From: Symploca sp. SIO2E9
GTDB taxonomy: Bacteria > Cyanobacteriota > Cyanobacteriia > Cyanobacteriales > Coleofasciculaceae
Assembly (NCBI GenBank): GCA_010692645.1
Contig: JAAHGS010000009.1
Span: forward strand, 29,793 to 93,792
Length of the DNA: 64,000 nucleotides
Reading direction: 5' to 3'
How positions within the stretch are numbered: position 1 is the stretch's first letter; each line of letters starts with the position of its first letter. The notes under the pieces are model-generated. The model was given only the letters and a program-made list of their open reading frames with translations. It was not told where the DNA came from and did no database searches. Of this stretch, positions 27,914 through 37,582 are shown piece after piece. Position numbers and translations under genes: made by a program.

Positions 27914-28795
27914 ATGACAGCCAAGCTAAACTCGAGTTCTCAAACCACCTTTGCCTCTAGGAGAGAACCACAGCGGAGTCGCATTGGTATTTTCGACAGC
28001 GGCGTTGGTGGTCTCACTGTGTTGAGAGAACTCTATCGTCAACTGCCTAACGAATCGGTTCTTTACTTTGCTGATACAGCGCGGCTACCCTACGGCATGC
28101 GCTCTGCAGCTGAAATTCTGCAGTTTGGCTTTGAAATTATCAGCTGGATGGTGCAACAGGATGTCAAAATGGTGGTCATGGCATGCAATACTAGTGATGC
28201 CCTAGCACTGGAAACACTACGTAGTGAGTTTGAGACCCCAATTCTGGGGCTGATTCTACCCAGCGCTCGCGCTGCTGTTGTCCAAGGTCGTCGCCTGGGA
28301 GTAATTGCTACCCCTGCGACTGCCGCTAGTAATGCCTATAAGCGTGCTATATTGGAAAGCTGCCCTAGCGCTAAGGTTTGGCAAGTCGGTTGTCCAGAGT
28401 TTGTGCCGTTAGTTGAGCAAAACCGGTTGCACGAGCCATACACTTCTGAAGTGGCACGTCAGTACCTAGAGCCATTGCTTAAACAGCGAATTGATACCCT
28501 GATTTATGGCTGCACCCATTATCCACATTTGGAACCTGTACTCAAGAAAATCTTGCCAACAAATGTCTCCTGTTTAAATCCGGCTCTACACGTAGTTGCT
28601 GCTGCCGCCCGAGAACTTGATTTAATGGGACTGAAAAATACTTTTGGAGTGCTGCCGACTCGCTTCTGTGTTAGCGGCTGCCCTCAGGAGTTTGAACAAA
28701 CATCGAGGCAGTGGCTAGGATGTACCCCCATAGTGGAAAAAATCAATCTGCCGAAAGTATCTTATCGATCATTACCACTCTCATCAGTAGAATGA
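27914..28795 (+). CDS. murI: glutamate racemase
   Basis: About 293 aa from the ATG at 27914; a GTG at 27848 would add 22 unconserved residues. It interconverts L- and D-glutamate for peptidoglycan. Motifs: IGIFDSGVGGLTV, YFADTARLPYG, the first catalytic Cys in MACNTSDALA, and the second in YGCTHYPHLEP. The neighbour upstream is a cell-wall-targeted AMIN protein, so this is a small wall-related group. It is followed by a 12-bp stem hairpin at 28810-28851. Confidence 0.95.
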   Translation: MTAKLNSSSQTTFASRREPQRSRIGIFDSGVGGLTVLRELYRQLPNESVLYFADTARLPYGMRSAAEILQFGFEIISWMVQQDVKMVVMACNTSDALALETLRSEFETPILGLILPSARAAVVQGRRLGVIATPATAASNAYKRAILESCPSAKVWQVGCPEFVPLVEQNRLHEPYTSEVARQYLEPLLKQRIDTLIYGCTHYPHLEPVLKKILPTNVSCLNPALHVVAAAARELDLMGLKNTFGVLPTRFCVSGCPQEFEQTSRQWLGCTPIVEKINLPKVSYRSLPLSSVE

Positions 28796-28809
28796 GCTCA
28801 AAAAAAAAT

Positions 28810-28851
28810 GGGTTAGAGGTGAGTTTAGGAGAAAAATTGCACCTTTAACCC
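28810..28851. terminator. hairpin between murI and the facing small gene
   Basis: GGGTTAGAGGTG and CACCTTTAACCC form a 12-bp stem (one G-U pair) with an 18-base loop, located between converging genes. An A-tract precedes it, so it could terminate the minus-strand gene as well. Confidence 0.55.
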
Positions 28852-28900
28852 TAATTATTGCCAACTACAAGTTAATTAGCACAATATTCACAATTTTTCA

Positions 28901-29209
28901 TTAATTCACCTTTGAAGGTGTTGAACTTGTGATTTTCGATGCTAATTTCACCTGCATTTGTTGGTCAGGTTCTTTAAAAGCAAGTGAGTGAGAATTTAAC
29001 CCAGATGTAAGCTTGTGGGGCTTATCTACTTCGTCATTAGACCCAACCTGCTCTGTTGTTCCATAGTTAGCGTAAGCATCCCTAAAAGAACTGGTAGCGT
29101 ATCGAGAACCCTTAATCATACGCTGTGCGAGCATCAACAGCAGATAAATTGCTAACAGATAAGCGGTTGCTAGGAGTGGAATAATTACAGCTGTATCTTG
29201 GTAAACCAT
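28901..29209 (-). CDS. small single-span membrane protein of unknown function
   Basis: 102 aa. Residues 5-30 (AVIIPLLATAYLLAIYLLLMLAQ) form one transmembrane helix; the rest is polar and probably disordered. I do not recognise a family. The ATG at 29209 has no strong ribosome site. The long frame, the plausible N-terminal helix and convergence on the murI terminator support a real gene, but it could be spurious. Confidence 0.5.
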   Translation of the reverse strand: MVYQDTAVIIPLLATAYLLAIYLLLMLAQRMIKGSRYATSSFRDAYANYGTTEQVGSNDEVDKPHKLTSGLNSHSLAFKEPDQQMQVKLASKITSSTPSKVN

Positions 29210-29827
29210 AGTGATAATCAGACCCGGATAGACGTAGGATGTGGTGAGAGCATTGGAAACAGTACGCTTAGACCCCTGACGAGCTTGAAAGAAGGCTGAT
29301 GATACTGTTCTTATTAAAAACTCGGGGATACAAGAACTCGCTCCCCATAAACGTCTTATTAAAGATACTCAGCCAGTATGCTGTTGTTCAGCCTGATGAC
29401 CAGAAATAGGCACTCTGCTAGCTGAGAGTTCCTTGTTGTCTGTGTAAAACAGTCCAATCAATTGAGTAAAAACAACGAGGCTCTAGCCCAGTGCTGTAGA
29501 CTATCTCTGCCTACAAGGCAAAATGGACTTTGGGCTATGGCGCAGGTAAGGAGAATAGCCCCTCACCAACAACCCTCGACAGTTAAGTTTTTTAGTTTTT
29601 TAAACCCTCGATTTTAAGAGTAGCACAACAATAGCCGCTTTTTGTCTTCAGTTTTTCAATTTGCTTAATAGCTCGATACAATATGCGAATATGCGGTATC
29701 TCTCCTCACTCTCCAATCCCACAGCCAGTCAAATAAAACTTTTCTGTGGGTTAAGCTCTAGCTTAGATTAGAATTGAAGTAAATAAAATGTAAACTTTCG
29801 TAAACTAAATTCTGAGTCGGCTTACCC
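29210..29827. other. intergenic region upstream of sds
   Basis: 618 bases between divergent genes. No ORF with a ribosome site, no tRNA and no strong hairpin seen. The sds promoter should be near its right end. Confidence 0.4.
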
Positions 29828-30799
29828 ATGACTTCAGTGATATCCCTTTTTGCCCCTGTCGAACCAGACCTGTGTCTACTGAGCGAAAACTTAAAGAATC
29901 TTGTGGGAGCCCGTCATCCCATACTCTATGCCGCAGCCGAACATTTATTCGGGGCACCTGGAAAGCGGGTAAGACCAGCAATTGTGCTTTTAATTGCCAA
30001 GGCAACAAGACCAGATGCTGAAATCACTCCCCGTCACAGACGTCTGGCAGAAATCACAGAGATGATTCACACAGCTTCTTTAGTCCATGATGATGTTGTC
30101 GACGAATCAGAAGTGCGCAGAGCTACTCCAACAGTCAATAGCTTATTTAACAATCGCGTGGCGGTACTGGCGGGAGATTTCTTGTTCGGTCAATCTGCTT
30201 GGCACCTAGCTAATCTCGACAACCTAGAGGTAGTTAAGCTGCTCTCAGAAGTTATCAAGGACATGGCGGAAGGGGAAATTCAACAAGGTCTGAATCGATT
30301 TAACGCCACTACTACCATTGAAGCTTATTTAGAGAAGACCTACAACAAGACGGCGTCGTTAATTGCCAATAGTGCCAAATCAGCTGGAATACTCAGTGGA
30401 GTTTCTGCAGAAGTTGCTGCAGCCTTATATCGATATGGGCGTAATCTGGGCTTAGCATTCCAGATCATAGATGACATTTTGGACTTTACAGCCTCTACAG
30501 AGACCTTAGGCAAGCCTGCTGGCTCTGATTTAATGAGTGGTAATCTTACTGCCCCAGTATTATATGCCCTCGAAGAAAAACCCTATCTAGAGGTGCTAAT
30601 TGAACGGGAGTTTGCCCAAACAGATGATTTGCCCCAGGCACTTACCTTAGTGATGGAAAGTAAGGGCATCGAGCGCTCCCGCCAACTGGCAACAAACCAT
30701 GCCACTGAAGCTTTACAAAATCTTTCGGTTCTACAGCCCTCTGAGTCCTCTAAAGCACTGCTAGATATGGCTGACTACGTCCTCAGCCGAGTTTACTAG
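29828..30799 (+). CDS. sds: solanesyl (all-trans polyprenyl) diphosphate synthase
   Basis: 323 aa trans-isoprenyl diphosphate synthase. The first Asp-rich motif is DDVVDE (residues about 87-92) and the second DDILD, each coordinating Mg2+ and diphosphate. A small residue pair before the first motif (HTASLVH) fits a long-chain enzyme. In cyanobacteria this type makes the C45 side chain of plastoquinone. The order murI-sds-hetZ resembles, from memory, the arrangement in other filamentous cyanobacteria. A hairpin with a T-tract follows. Confidence 0.93.
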   Translation: MTSVISLFAPVEPDLCLLSENLKNLVGARHPILYAAAEHLFGAPGKRVRPAIVLLIAKATRPDAEITPRHRRLAEITEMIHTASLVHDDVVDESEVRRATPTVNSLFNNRVAVLAGDFLFGQSAWHLANLDNLEVVKLLSEVIKDMAEGEIQQGLNRFNATTTIEAYLEKTYNKTASLIANSAKSAGILSGVSAEVAAALYRYGRNLGLAFQIIDDILDFTASTETLGKPAGSDLMSGNLTAPVLYALEEKPYLEVLIEREFAQTDDLPQALTLVMESKGIERSRQLATNHATEALQNLSVLQPSESSKALLDMADYVLSRVY

Positions 30800-30837
30800 A
30801 GCCCCTTGGCTAAGCTAACTCACTATTCGCCAACAGG

Positions 30838-30868
30838 GACAAGGGGCAAGAGTTTTTTGCCCTTTTAG
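30838..30868 (+). terminator. rho-independent-type terminator after sds
   Basis: AAGGGGCAA, a short loop, TTTTGCCCTTTT: a GC-rich stem with a T-rich 3' side, about 40 bases after the sds stop. The remaining bases to 31125 contain nothing recognised. Confidence 0.6.
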
Positions 30869-31125
30869 CTCTAATTCCTTTAACCTTTTCTCTTCCAAGC
30901 TTCAGTTTCCCTTAAAGATTATTTGAACTTTATCGAAGCATATCAAAGTCTAGTTTAGATTGCCTAGACCCTGGGTCAGTTTTACAAGCATAGTCAGGGT
31001 CCTAGTATAGAGAGAGCCTCGATCTTAAGTTAGCCTCTTAATTAAGATTTATTATTTATTGGCAGGAAAATGCAACTTTCGATAGTTCAATTTCTCAATA
31101 ATCGTCAACCGATCCAAGATCATAC

Positions 31126-31611
31126 TCAAGCAAGATCAGGGGGCTGGTTGCTAGGATATGACCGGGGAACTGATCTATTTTCTTGCAGCTGTATTTGAAT
31201 TAAACGCTGTAGGTCGTCTCGACGTACCTCTGTACCAGCTGTTAGATTACTGGGTGTATCAAAAAAAACTGTACTATTGACAGTCTCAAGGGAAAGCATC
31301 TGGAACAAAATGTGAGTAACTGGCACAGGCATTGCCAGGATTTGAGGGTCCGAAACTGACTGAAAATCGACAGCATCTTTGAGAGTGGCAAAAGCATAAA
31401 TCACATTCTTTTCTACCTCAGGTTGAGATCGATTACTCAGGGTCGTCACCACCCAACCCTGATCAAGGGTTTGGAGAATATGATATTCCGAGTGTTGCAG
31501 CTGATTAGCAAAAAGTTTAAGCACCGGTGCAAGCGCCTCAACAAGTTTAGGCGTTGTCCCATCTTGTGGGGCATTGTCAATCAGAAGTTGAATTTGCTGT
31601 TCTAAATCCAT
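31126..31611 (-). CDS. conserved cyanobacterial hypothetical protein
   Basis: 161 aa soluble protein, no signal or membrane segment. It begins MDLEQQIQLLIDNAPQDGTTP and looks helical at the N-terminus, with a central beta-rich part and a Pro-rich tail. I do not recognise a characterised family. It is divergent from hetZ, with 105 bp between them, so the two may share a regulatory region. Confidence 0.75.
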   Translation of the reverse strand: MDLEQQIQLLIDNAPQDGTTPKLVEALAPVLKLFANQLQHSEYHILQTLDQGWVVTTLSNRSQPEVEKNVIYAFATLKDAVDFQSVSDPQILAMPVPVTHILFQMLSLETVNSTVFFDTPSNLTAGTEVRRDDLQRLIQIQLQENRSVPRSYPSNQPPDLA

Positions 31612-31716
31612 GGGAGCTATGGGGGGTGAGATTTTGAGTATAAACCCAGAGCAAAGTGAGTATAAATCCAGATCAAATAGGTATTTTGGCTTGTCTGTTA
31701 GGGCTTTGGTTAAAGA

Positions 31717-32889
31717 ATGAGAATCATGAGGGAAGTCTGCCAGGACGTGGAGACAATTTCTACACTGCTATTTGATGAATTCCGGCAGGGGACACGCGCT
31801 CCTGAGCGCAGCTGTCGGAATGTAGCAGCACGTCTGGCAGATGAAGTTACAAGAATTTGCAATGAGAGCCGTCGGATTCAAAGCTCTGGAGAGGTAGACG
31901 ACTGGGCAAAGACACTAGCGAATCATCGTCTGAAACAATGTCTACGCTACTATAAACTTGGTTCCCATGGCGGAAGAGTAGAGCTGCAAAGTACCTTATC
32001 AGCAATCGTCTACCGCTATATTACGCCCTCTCAAACACTAGCGAGTTACCAAGCGCGGCTGACTCTAATCGAAGATTTCTTACAGGGATTCTATGTAGAA
32101 GCCTTAAATGCTTTTCGCAGGGAAAACTCGATTGCTGGTGATTATCGCCCACGCTCCCTGTTGGAGCTGGCGGAATACATGGCTTTCACTGAACGTTATG
32201 GCAAGCGGCGCATTCCCCTGCCTGGTCGTCGCTCTCAGCAACTAATTATCCTCAGGGCACAGACTTTTTCCCAACAGCAACCACCAGAAACCTCTGTGGA
32301 TATGGACACCGCTGCTGAGGGAGGATCGCCAGAGTCAGAATTTACTTGGAATGATGCTGCCATACAGCAGGTACGGGAGGTAATGGTTGCATCTGAACCC
32401 GAACCCTTAGAGTCAAACCTCCGGGAAAGAGTCGTTGAAGAATTACTTACTTATCTCGAAGAGCGTCAGCAAAGTGATTGCGCTGATTACTTGACTCTAC
32501 GCCTAAAGGACCTCCCTACTAGCGAAATTGAGGAGATTTTGGGGATAACTCCCAGACAAAGGGACTATTTGCAACAGCGTTTTAAATATCATCTGATCAG
32601 ATTTGCGCTCTCCCATCGCTGGGAACTAGTTCATCAGTGGCTAGGAGCAGATTTAGATCGTAATCTGGGGATGACACCTATCGAATGGGCAGAATTTCAG
32701 AACACAGTTGATGTTGAGCAGGTAAAATTACTCAAACTTAAACAAAAAGGCAGCTCAGTTCCTGAAATTGCTCAGGAATTAGGTTGTACCGTCACTCAAG
32801 TTGAGAAGCGATGGTTTAAGTTACTAGAGAAGGCCTGGTATATTCGCAATCGTTCAGTATCCGGATCAATCACATCCCAAGATGAATAG
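31717..32889 (+). CDS. hetZ: HetZ-related protein
   Basis: 390 aa, matching the length and N-terminal features of HetZ (EVCQDVETISTLLFDEFRQGTR). HetZ is a transcription regulator of early heterocyst differentiation in Anabaena; homologues exist also in non-heterocystous filamentous species, where the role is unclear. The C-terminal third holds two sigma-like helix-turn-helix segments: LPTSEIEEILGITPRQRDYL and GSSVPEIAQELGCTVTQVEKR. The stop overlaps the start of patU by eight bases, so the pair is translationally coupled. A second in-frame Met lies at codon 4. Confidence 0.85.
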   Translation: MRIMREVCQDVETISTLLFDEFRQGTRAPERSCRNVAARLADEVTRICNESRRIQSSGEVDDWAKTLANHRLKQCLRYYKLGSHGGRVELQSTLSAIVYRYITPSQTLASYQARLTLIEDFLQGFYVEALNAFRRENSIAGDYRPRSLLELAEYMAFTERYGKRRIPLPGRRSQQLIILRAQTFSQQQPPETSVDMDTAAEGGSPESEFTWNDAAIQQVREVMVASEPEPLESNLRERVVEELLTYLEERQQSDCADYLTLRLKDLPTSEIEEILGITPRQRDYLQQRFKYHLIRFALSHRWELVHQWLGADLDRNLGMTPIEWAEFQNTVDVEQVKLLKLKQKGSSVPEIAQELGCTVTQVEKRWFKLLEKAWYIRNRSVSGSITSQDE

Positions 32890-33994
32890 TGAGATAGATA
32901 ATAACTCGGACGATCTATATAGCCTCCTGATGGAGTTGCTATTAAAAGAGTCCGTGACCGCTGCCCCGCTACCTGCTCCCCAGCAGGAACAAGGCACTGT
33001 TACTACAGGTCAAGCAACGGCAGCGGATTTTGAATTGGAGCAGTTAGACCCACTCGATTTAGAAGAAGTGAACATTTCACCCTATAACACTAGTTTTTCG
33101 GCTCAGGATGTAACACGGGCTGGTTCAGCGGATATACTTGCTCGTGAGGCAACACAACAGACTAGAGACCATAACTCTTACCAATTGGGAGAAATGCCGA
33201 CCGTGCAAGACCGTTTCCAGGCGCTAATCAAACGCAGACTGCAAGTCGAAATTGAACGCCATCCCCCTCTTTTCCCTTGGGAAACTGAAATTTCTAGCTA
33301 TGAGCCTGATTTTGCAGACGTTGCCGAGGATGGTTGGGTTCCTCGTAGTCGTACCTGGATGCCAGAACTCAAAAAGTTTGCTTTGCCTGCCCCCATCCCA
33401 GAAAATGTTTTATCACAACTGCTAGATGCCTGTTCTGATGCCGCTTCTTCCTCGCTGAAGCTAGGGGCAAAAATGGTTAATGCGGTAGAAAGCTTATTCC
33501 CAGAAGAATCGGGACCGCTCAATCAGTTGGCAGGGGTGGTGCTGATGTCACCTCCGAGGTATTCACAGGCTTCAGCTCAAAGGCTGCAATCAATAGGAAT
33601 TAGCTATGAAGAGGCTGCTACTGAGCAAAAGATGACTCTAGCGCTCTTGGCAGCTAAAGAGATTATTAACTCCTTGAGTTGGTCAATTTTACCAACTCAA
33701 ATTCCTAGAGAGCGGCAGTGGCAGACTACAGCAGGAGTTTTGAGAGTTACAGCACACTATCAACTGCAAGCACCAGTTCCTTCGCTGCGCTTAGTTGCTG
33801 ATTTACCTCAAGGCGGCAGTTTGACCCTGCGTGCGCCAGAGACCTCAACAGTATCACAACGCAGCGAACCGGGTCAGTTGAGTGTTGAAGCTTTTGATGT
33901 TGAACCTAACCAGAGCTATTCTTTGGAAATCCAATTCCATGACTCGGAACAGAAACCGTTGACTTTTGCAATCTTCCCGCAAGTGAAATCATAA
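32882..33994 (+). CDS. patU: PatU-like protein
   Basis: 370 aa acidic protein. The N-terminal third is low-complexity and Gln/Asp-rich. The middle has the conserved RFQALIKRRLQVEIERHPPLFPWETE and the C-terminus a beta-sandwich-like region. Position directly after hetZ with an eight-base overlap is the hallmark of patU/patU3, in which PatU3 interacts with HetZ to control cell-type pattern. In Anabaena patU is split into patU5 and patU3; here both parts appear to be in one frame. Confidence 0.8.
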   Translation: MNSEIDNNSDDLYSLLMELLLKESVTAAPLPAPQQEQGTVTTGQATAADFELEQLDPLDLEEVNISPYNTSFSAQDVTRAGSADILAREATQQTRDHNSYQLGEMPTVQDRFQALIKRRLQVEIERHPPLFPWETEISSYEPDFADVAEDGWVPRSRTWMPELKKFALPAPIPENVLSQLLDACSDAASSSLKLGAKMVNAVESLFPEESGPLNQLAGVVLMSPPRYSQASAQRLQSIGISYEEAATEQKMTLALLAAKEIINSLSWSILPTQIPRERQWQTTAGVLRVTAHYQLQAPVPSLRLVADLPQGGSLTLRAPETSTVSQRSEPGQLSVEAFDVEPNQSYSLEIQFHDSEQKPLTFAIFPQVKS

Positions 33995-34062
33995 GGACAT
34001 TAGTTTGTCATTATCTAGTTAAGAGGGTGAAAAACAGGAAATTACCATAAAGAGTGACCTGG

Positions 34063-34107
34063 GAATCCACCTTCATAAATCTTTGATTTAAGGGTGGAGG
34101 ATGTCAA
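34063..34107 (+). mobile_element. IS200/IS605-type right-end relic at a gene start (RE4)
   Basis: GAATCCACC, a loop, GGGTGGAGG, ATGTCAA: the same plan as the other right ends. Its GGAGG serves as ribosome site and its ATG as the start codon of the downstream transglutaminase gene. No tnpB remains. The similarity could be coincidental. Confidence 0.4.
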
Positions 34108-36383
34108 CAGTTTTAGGTCAGTTATGGCAGTCCTTTGAAGGAACAAAACCTGCTCAAACCGAAAACTCTATTTGGCTAAGGGTATTGGTGCAGGGACTGG
34201 TAGTTGTGGGAATTGTTGCCACAGATGTCGCTGCAGGAACTCAGATCAGCTTCTGGGCAGTGCCATTGAGTATTGTGGGGGCAACCTGGAGTTGGTATCG
34301 TCGTCGCAGTCGCAATATCGCCGTCAAATTCTTACTGGCAATAGGAATGTTGCTAGCACTAGGAGCATTCTTTAGTAATTTGTTGACTCAGGTCCACGAT
34401 ACCCGCTTGGTTTTAGCAGAGTTATTAATTTGGGTACAAATCCTCCACAGCTTTGATATGCCGCGACGCCAGGATTTGGGTTATTCGATGGTGATTGGGC
34501 TAATTCTGTTGGGAGTTGCTGGCACCATTAGTCAGACCCTAGTTTTTGCCCCACTATTGTTGATATTTCTAGCGCTTGCCCTGCCTGTTCTCGTACTCGA
34601 TTACAGTTCACGTCTAGGTATATTTGTCAAGTCAAAGCGCAAAAAAAAATTGCCTCTGGCTACTCAGACTTCCTTGCTTTCCCTAAGAAGTTTCAGTATA
34701 TTCCTGTTGGCAATTTTAGGGCTGGGACTGGCTATTTTTGCTCTGATGCCTAGACTTCCAGGCTACCAACTACAGACATTCCCAGTCAGCGCTCCAGTGG
34801 ATCTTGGCAACAGCAACTTTAATTCAAGTAATCCTGGAATTGTCAATCCTGGCTATGTTCGTCCAGGAAACTCCGACAGTGGTGCTGGCGGTAGTTACCA
34901 AAATTTAGCTACAGGTCCTGGTAAAATGGACGAGGGTTTTTACTATGGCTTTGGTGACAGGATTAATCAGAATCTGCGGGGAGAACTTAAGCCTAAGGTG
35001 GTTCTGCGGGTACGCTCCCAAGCACCAGGATTTTGGCGGGTACTTTCCTTTGAAAACTATACAGGACAGGGATGGGAAATCTCTCGCCCAGAGGAAGTAC
35101 TGAAGGTAAATCGACCACCATGGTCTTATCAGTTTATCCTCGGTACGCCACCTATAGGTGGTGAAAGTAAAGAGGTAATTCAAAGTTACACAGTGGTATC
35201 GGAACTGCCAAATATTATTCCTGCCTTGGCCTATCCTCAGCGACTTTACTTTCCTACACGAGAAGTAGCCCTCGATCCCAATGGTAGTTTACGATCGCCT
35301 CTGGGTTTATTAGAAGGCCTCACTTACACTGTAATCTCCCGCGTACCTTTACGCGATCGCACTCAGCTCCAACTCTCAAGTCAGGAGTACCCTGAGAAAA
35401 TAAAACAATACTATCTAAAGGTTCCGCCTAAAATTGTAGATCAAGTCAGGGAGCGTACCGAAGAACTCCTAGCGACTTCCCCAAAACCCATCACCTCATC
35501 CTATGAGAAAGCTCTATTCTTAGCTCAAGCTCTTAAACAGAACTACACAATTCCTGAAAATCCTTTGGGATTGCCCTTTTTAGCTGAAAATGAAGATTTG
35601 GTAGAGGCTTTTCTCTTCAAGAATAAAGGAGGATATCCGGATCATTTCTCCAGTGCACTGACAATCATGCTGCGCTCAATTGGCATTCCAGCACGACTAG
35701 TAGTAGGCTTTGGTAGTGGCAAGTTTAATCCCTTCACTGGTTTATATGTTGTCAAAAATACTGATGCTTATGCCATGAGTGAGGTGTATTTTCCAGAATA
35801 CGGCTGGTTTGCCTTTGATCCAATTCCTGGTCATGAATTGTTTCCTCCTTCAGTGGAAGAGTCTCAAACCTTTAGCGTCTGGCGACAGTTTTGGCAATGG
35901 GTGGCTGGTTGGTTACCCTCACCACTAAGCAGTTGGCTAGCAGAGGTATGGAATTTAGTTGTGGGTTTGCTCCTAAGAGGGTTTATCTGGTTATGGAGGT
36001 TACTCTCTAATGGTTGGCTAGGCTTATTTACTGGTTTAATTTTAGCGGTCTTTGTTGGTTTTTTGGGCTGGTTGGGTTGGCAGCAGTGGAGAAACTGGCG
36101 CTACTATCGTTGGTTGGCTTCACTGCCGCCGATGGAAAGCCTCTACCAGAAAATGCTGAAAGTTTTAGGGAAGAAAGGATACATCAAGCACCCAGCACAG
36201 ACGCCTCTGGAATATGCCAGGAGTATGCGCCAACACCAACCCTCGGTTGCTGCTGAGGTAATTGAGGAGATTTCTCAGGCTTATGTTAGCTGGCGTTATG
36301 GTGCTATTAAACCTAATCTTAAGCAGTTACAACGGCGGTTGCGGGAATTGGGCAAAAGGGATTATGTCAAGTCAGGGCAATGA
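34101..36383 (+). CDS. transglutaminase-like membrane protein (TgpA family)
   Basis: 760 aa. The N-terminal about 230 residues contain five to six membrane helices (DUF3488-type), then a periplasmic part with the transglutaminase core. The catalytic position expected in the [27 protein letters not shown] segment has S where active enzymes have C; the downstream His and Asp are harder to place ([17 protein letters not shown]). Loss of the Cys suggests a structural or ligand-binding role. A final helix and a cytoplasmic DUF4129-like tail follow. The start ATG is preceded by GGAGG from a hairpin resembling a transposon end. Confidence 0.85.
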   Translation: MSTVLGQLWQSFEGTKPAQTENSIWLRVLVQGLVVVGIVATDVAAGTQISFWAVPLSIVGATWSWYRRRSRNIAVKFLLAIGMLLALGAFFSNLLTQVHDTRLVLAELLIWVQILHSFDMPRRQDLGYSMVIGLILLGVAGTISQTLVFAPLLLIFLALALPVLVLDYSSRLGIFVKSKRKKKLPLATQTSLLSLRSFSIFLLAILGLGLAIFALMPRLPGYQLQTFPVSAPVDLGNSNFNSSNPGIVNPGYVRPGNSDSGAGGSYQNLATGPGKMDEGFYYGFGDRINQNLRGELKPKVVLRVRSQAPGFWRVLSFENYTGQGWEISRPEEVLKVNRPPWSYQFILGTPPIGGESKEVIQSYTVVSELPNIIPALAYPQRLYFPTREVALDPNGSLRSPLGLLEGLTYTVISRVPLRDRTQLQLSSQEYPEKIKQYYLKVPPKIVDQVRERTEELLATSPKPITSSYEKALFLAQALKQNYTIPENPLGLPFLAENEDLVEAFLFKNKGGYPDHFSSALTIMLRSIGIPARLVVGFGSGKFNPFTGLYVVKNTDAYAMSEVYFPEYGWFAFDPIPGHELFPPSVEESQTFSVWRQFWQWVAGWLPSPLSSWLAEVWNLVVGLLLRGFIWLWRLLSNGWLGLFTGLILAVFVGFLGWLGWQQWRNWRYYRWLASLPPMESLYQKMLKVLGKKGYIKHPAQTPLEYARSMRQHQPSVAAEVIEEISQAYVSWRYGAIKPNLKQLQRRLRELGKRDYVKSGQ

Positions 36384-37519
36384 ACCATGTAGCTTAATCC
36401 CAACCTCTGGTTAACTAATTCTATTGCCAACTCAATAGCAGCTTTCATACTAGTAGGATTAGCAATACCTTGACCTGCAATATCGAAAGCTGTGCCATGA
36501 TCAGGGGAAGTGCGCACAAAAGGTAAACCAATAGTAGTGTTAATTGCTCGGTCAAAAGCCATTAATTTGACTGGGATTAAGCCTTGGTCATGGTACAGTG
36601 CTAGGTAGGCATCAGGGAGATTGGCGATTTTAGGCTTTGGATTTTGGATTGAGGTGTTGGTTTTTTCTCTAATATTTCCACTCTCTCCATACCAGGCTTG
36701 AGCTGGTTTTACCCAGAGAGTATCCGGTGGTACTGGTCCATCTAATTGGATTCTAGGACGCTGACGGCGCTCTTGTTCTAGCCACTGAATCAACCACTCT
36801 TGTTCCTCACTGCCCAACTGCCCTTGCTCCCCACTATGAGGATTTAACCCAGAAATTGCAATCCGGGGTGTCTCCAGCCCAAAGTCAAACCGCAAGCAAT
36901 CTACCAGTAGGTCAAGTTTGGCTCTCATCAGTTCAGGTGTGAGAGTATCTGCTACTTGACGTAGGGGAATATGTGTGGTAGCAAGTAGAGTGCGCAATAA
37001 ATAGCCAGTGTGAGGCGATCGCGCCACAAATAACATACCAAACTTCTTGACACCAGAGTACTGAGCTAATACTTCAGTTTGACCAGGGTACTCGTGTCCA
37101 GCAGCTTTCCATAAAGATTTAGCAATCGGCGCGGTCACAATACCATCGAACTCCCCTGCCAGGGTACGTGCGATCGCAGCTTCCAGATAGGCAAAACTAG
37201 CCATACCACTAGCAGCATTACCTATACCTGTAGTAATTTTACCCTCAGTTGATCTCTCTAACTCAAGATCGATAATTGATAATTGCTCTGGAGTTGCCAC
37301 CTCAAGATTCTGCTGCTGTAGCTTGGTGTAGGCTGCTTGTAACAGTGAACGACTGCCAATCACGGTAACTTCACAATTGGCAGTAACTTCTGAATCTGCT
37401 AGTGCCTTGAGTATTACTTCTGGTCCAATCCCAGATGGATCCCCTAAGGTGATGGCTAAGCGAGGGTGTTTCAACTGCGAACTGAGTTGATTTGTAAAGA
37501 AAGTTTTCCCAGTTTTCAT
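36362..37519 (-). CDS. pdxA: 4-hydroxythreonine-4-phosphate dehydrogenase
   Basis: 385 aa. PdxA oxidises 4-phosphohydroxy-L-threonine in the DXP-dependent pyridoxal phosphate pathway. The family's metal-binding His and the motifs [34 protein letters not shown] and [12 protein letters not shown] are all present. The protein is longer than the usual 330-350 aa because of an insert at about residues 278-298 encoded partly by an AAAATCC-type heptamer repeat. The insert is just before the conserved [13 protein letters not shown]. It overlaps the 3' end of the facing transglutaminase gene by 22 bases. Confidence 0.93.
   Translation of the reverse strand: MKTGKTFFTNQLSSQLKHPRLAITLGDPSGIGPEVILKALADSEVTANCEVTVIGSRSLLQAAYTKLQQQNLEVATPEQLSIIDLELERSTEGKITTGIGNAASGMASFAYLEAAIARTLAGEFDGIVTAPIAKSLWKAAGHEYPGQTEVLAQYSGVKKFGMLFVARSPHTGYLLRTLLATTHIPLRQVADTLTPELMRAKLDLLVDCLRFDFGLETPRIAISGLNPHSGEQGQLGSEEQEWLIQWLEQERRQRPRIQLDGPVPPDTLWVKPAQAWYGESGNIREKTNTSIQNPKPKIANLPDAYLALYHDQGLIPVKLMAFDRAINTTIGLPFVRTSPDHGTAFDIAGQGIANPTSMKAAIELAIELVNQRLGLSYMVHCPDLT
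36622..36653 (-). repeat. heptamer repeat inside pdxA
   Basis: On the minus strand CCAAAATCCAAAGCCTAAAAT, four to five degenerate copies of a 7-base unit (AAAATCC). Such repeats are normally intergenic in cyanobacteria; here it is in frame and encodes [11 protein letters not shown]. Confidence 0.7.
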
Positions 37520-37540
37520 GTTTAGAGTAAATCTAATTAT

Positions 37541-37577
37541 GTTTGAGCCACTCCCACGAATTCAATTCGTGGGATTC
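37541..37577 (-). mobile_element. right end of the tnpB element (RE5)
   Basis: On the minus strand GAATCCCACGAATTGAATTC..., a perfect stem of CCCACGAATT, then GTGGCTCAAAC. It follows the tnpB stop, where the guide (omega/re) RNA of IS200/IS605 elements normally ends. Confidence 0.65.
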
Positions 37578-37582
37578 AGGCA

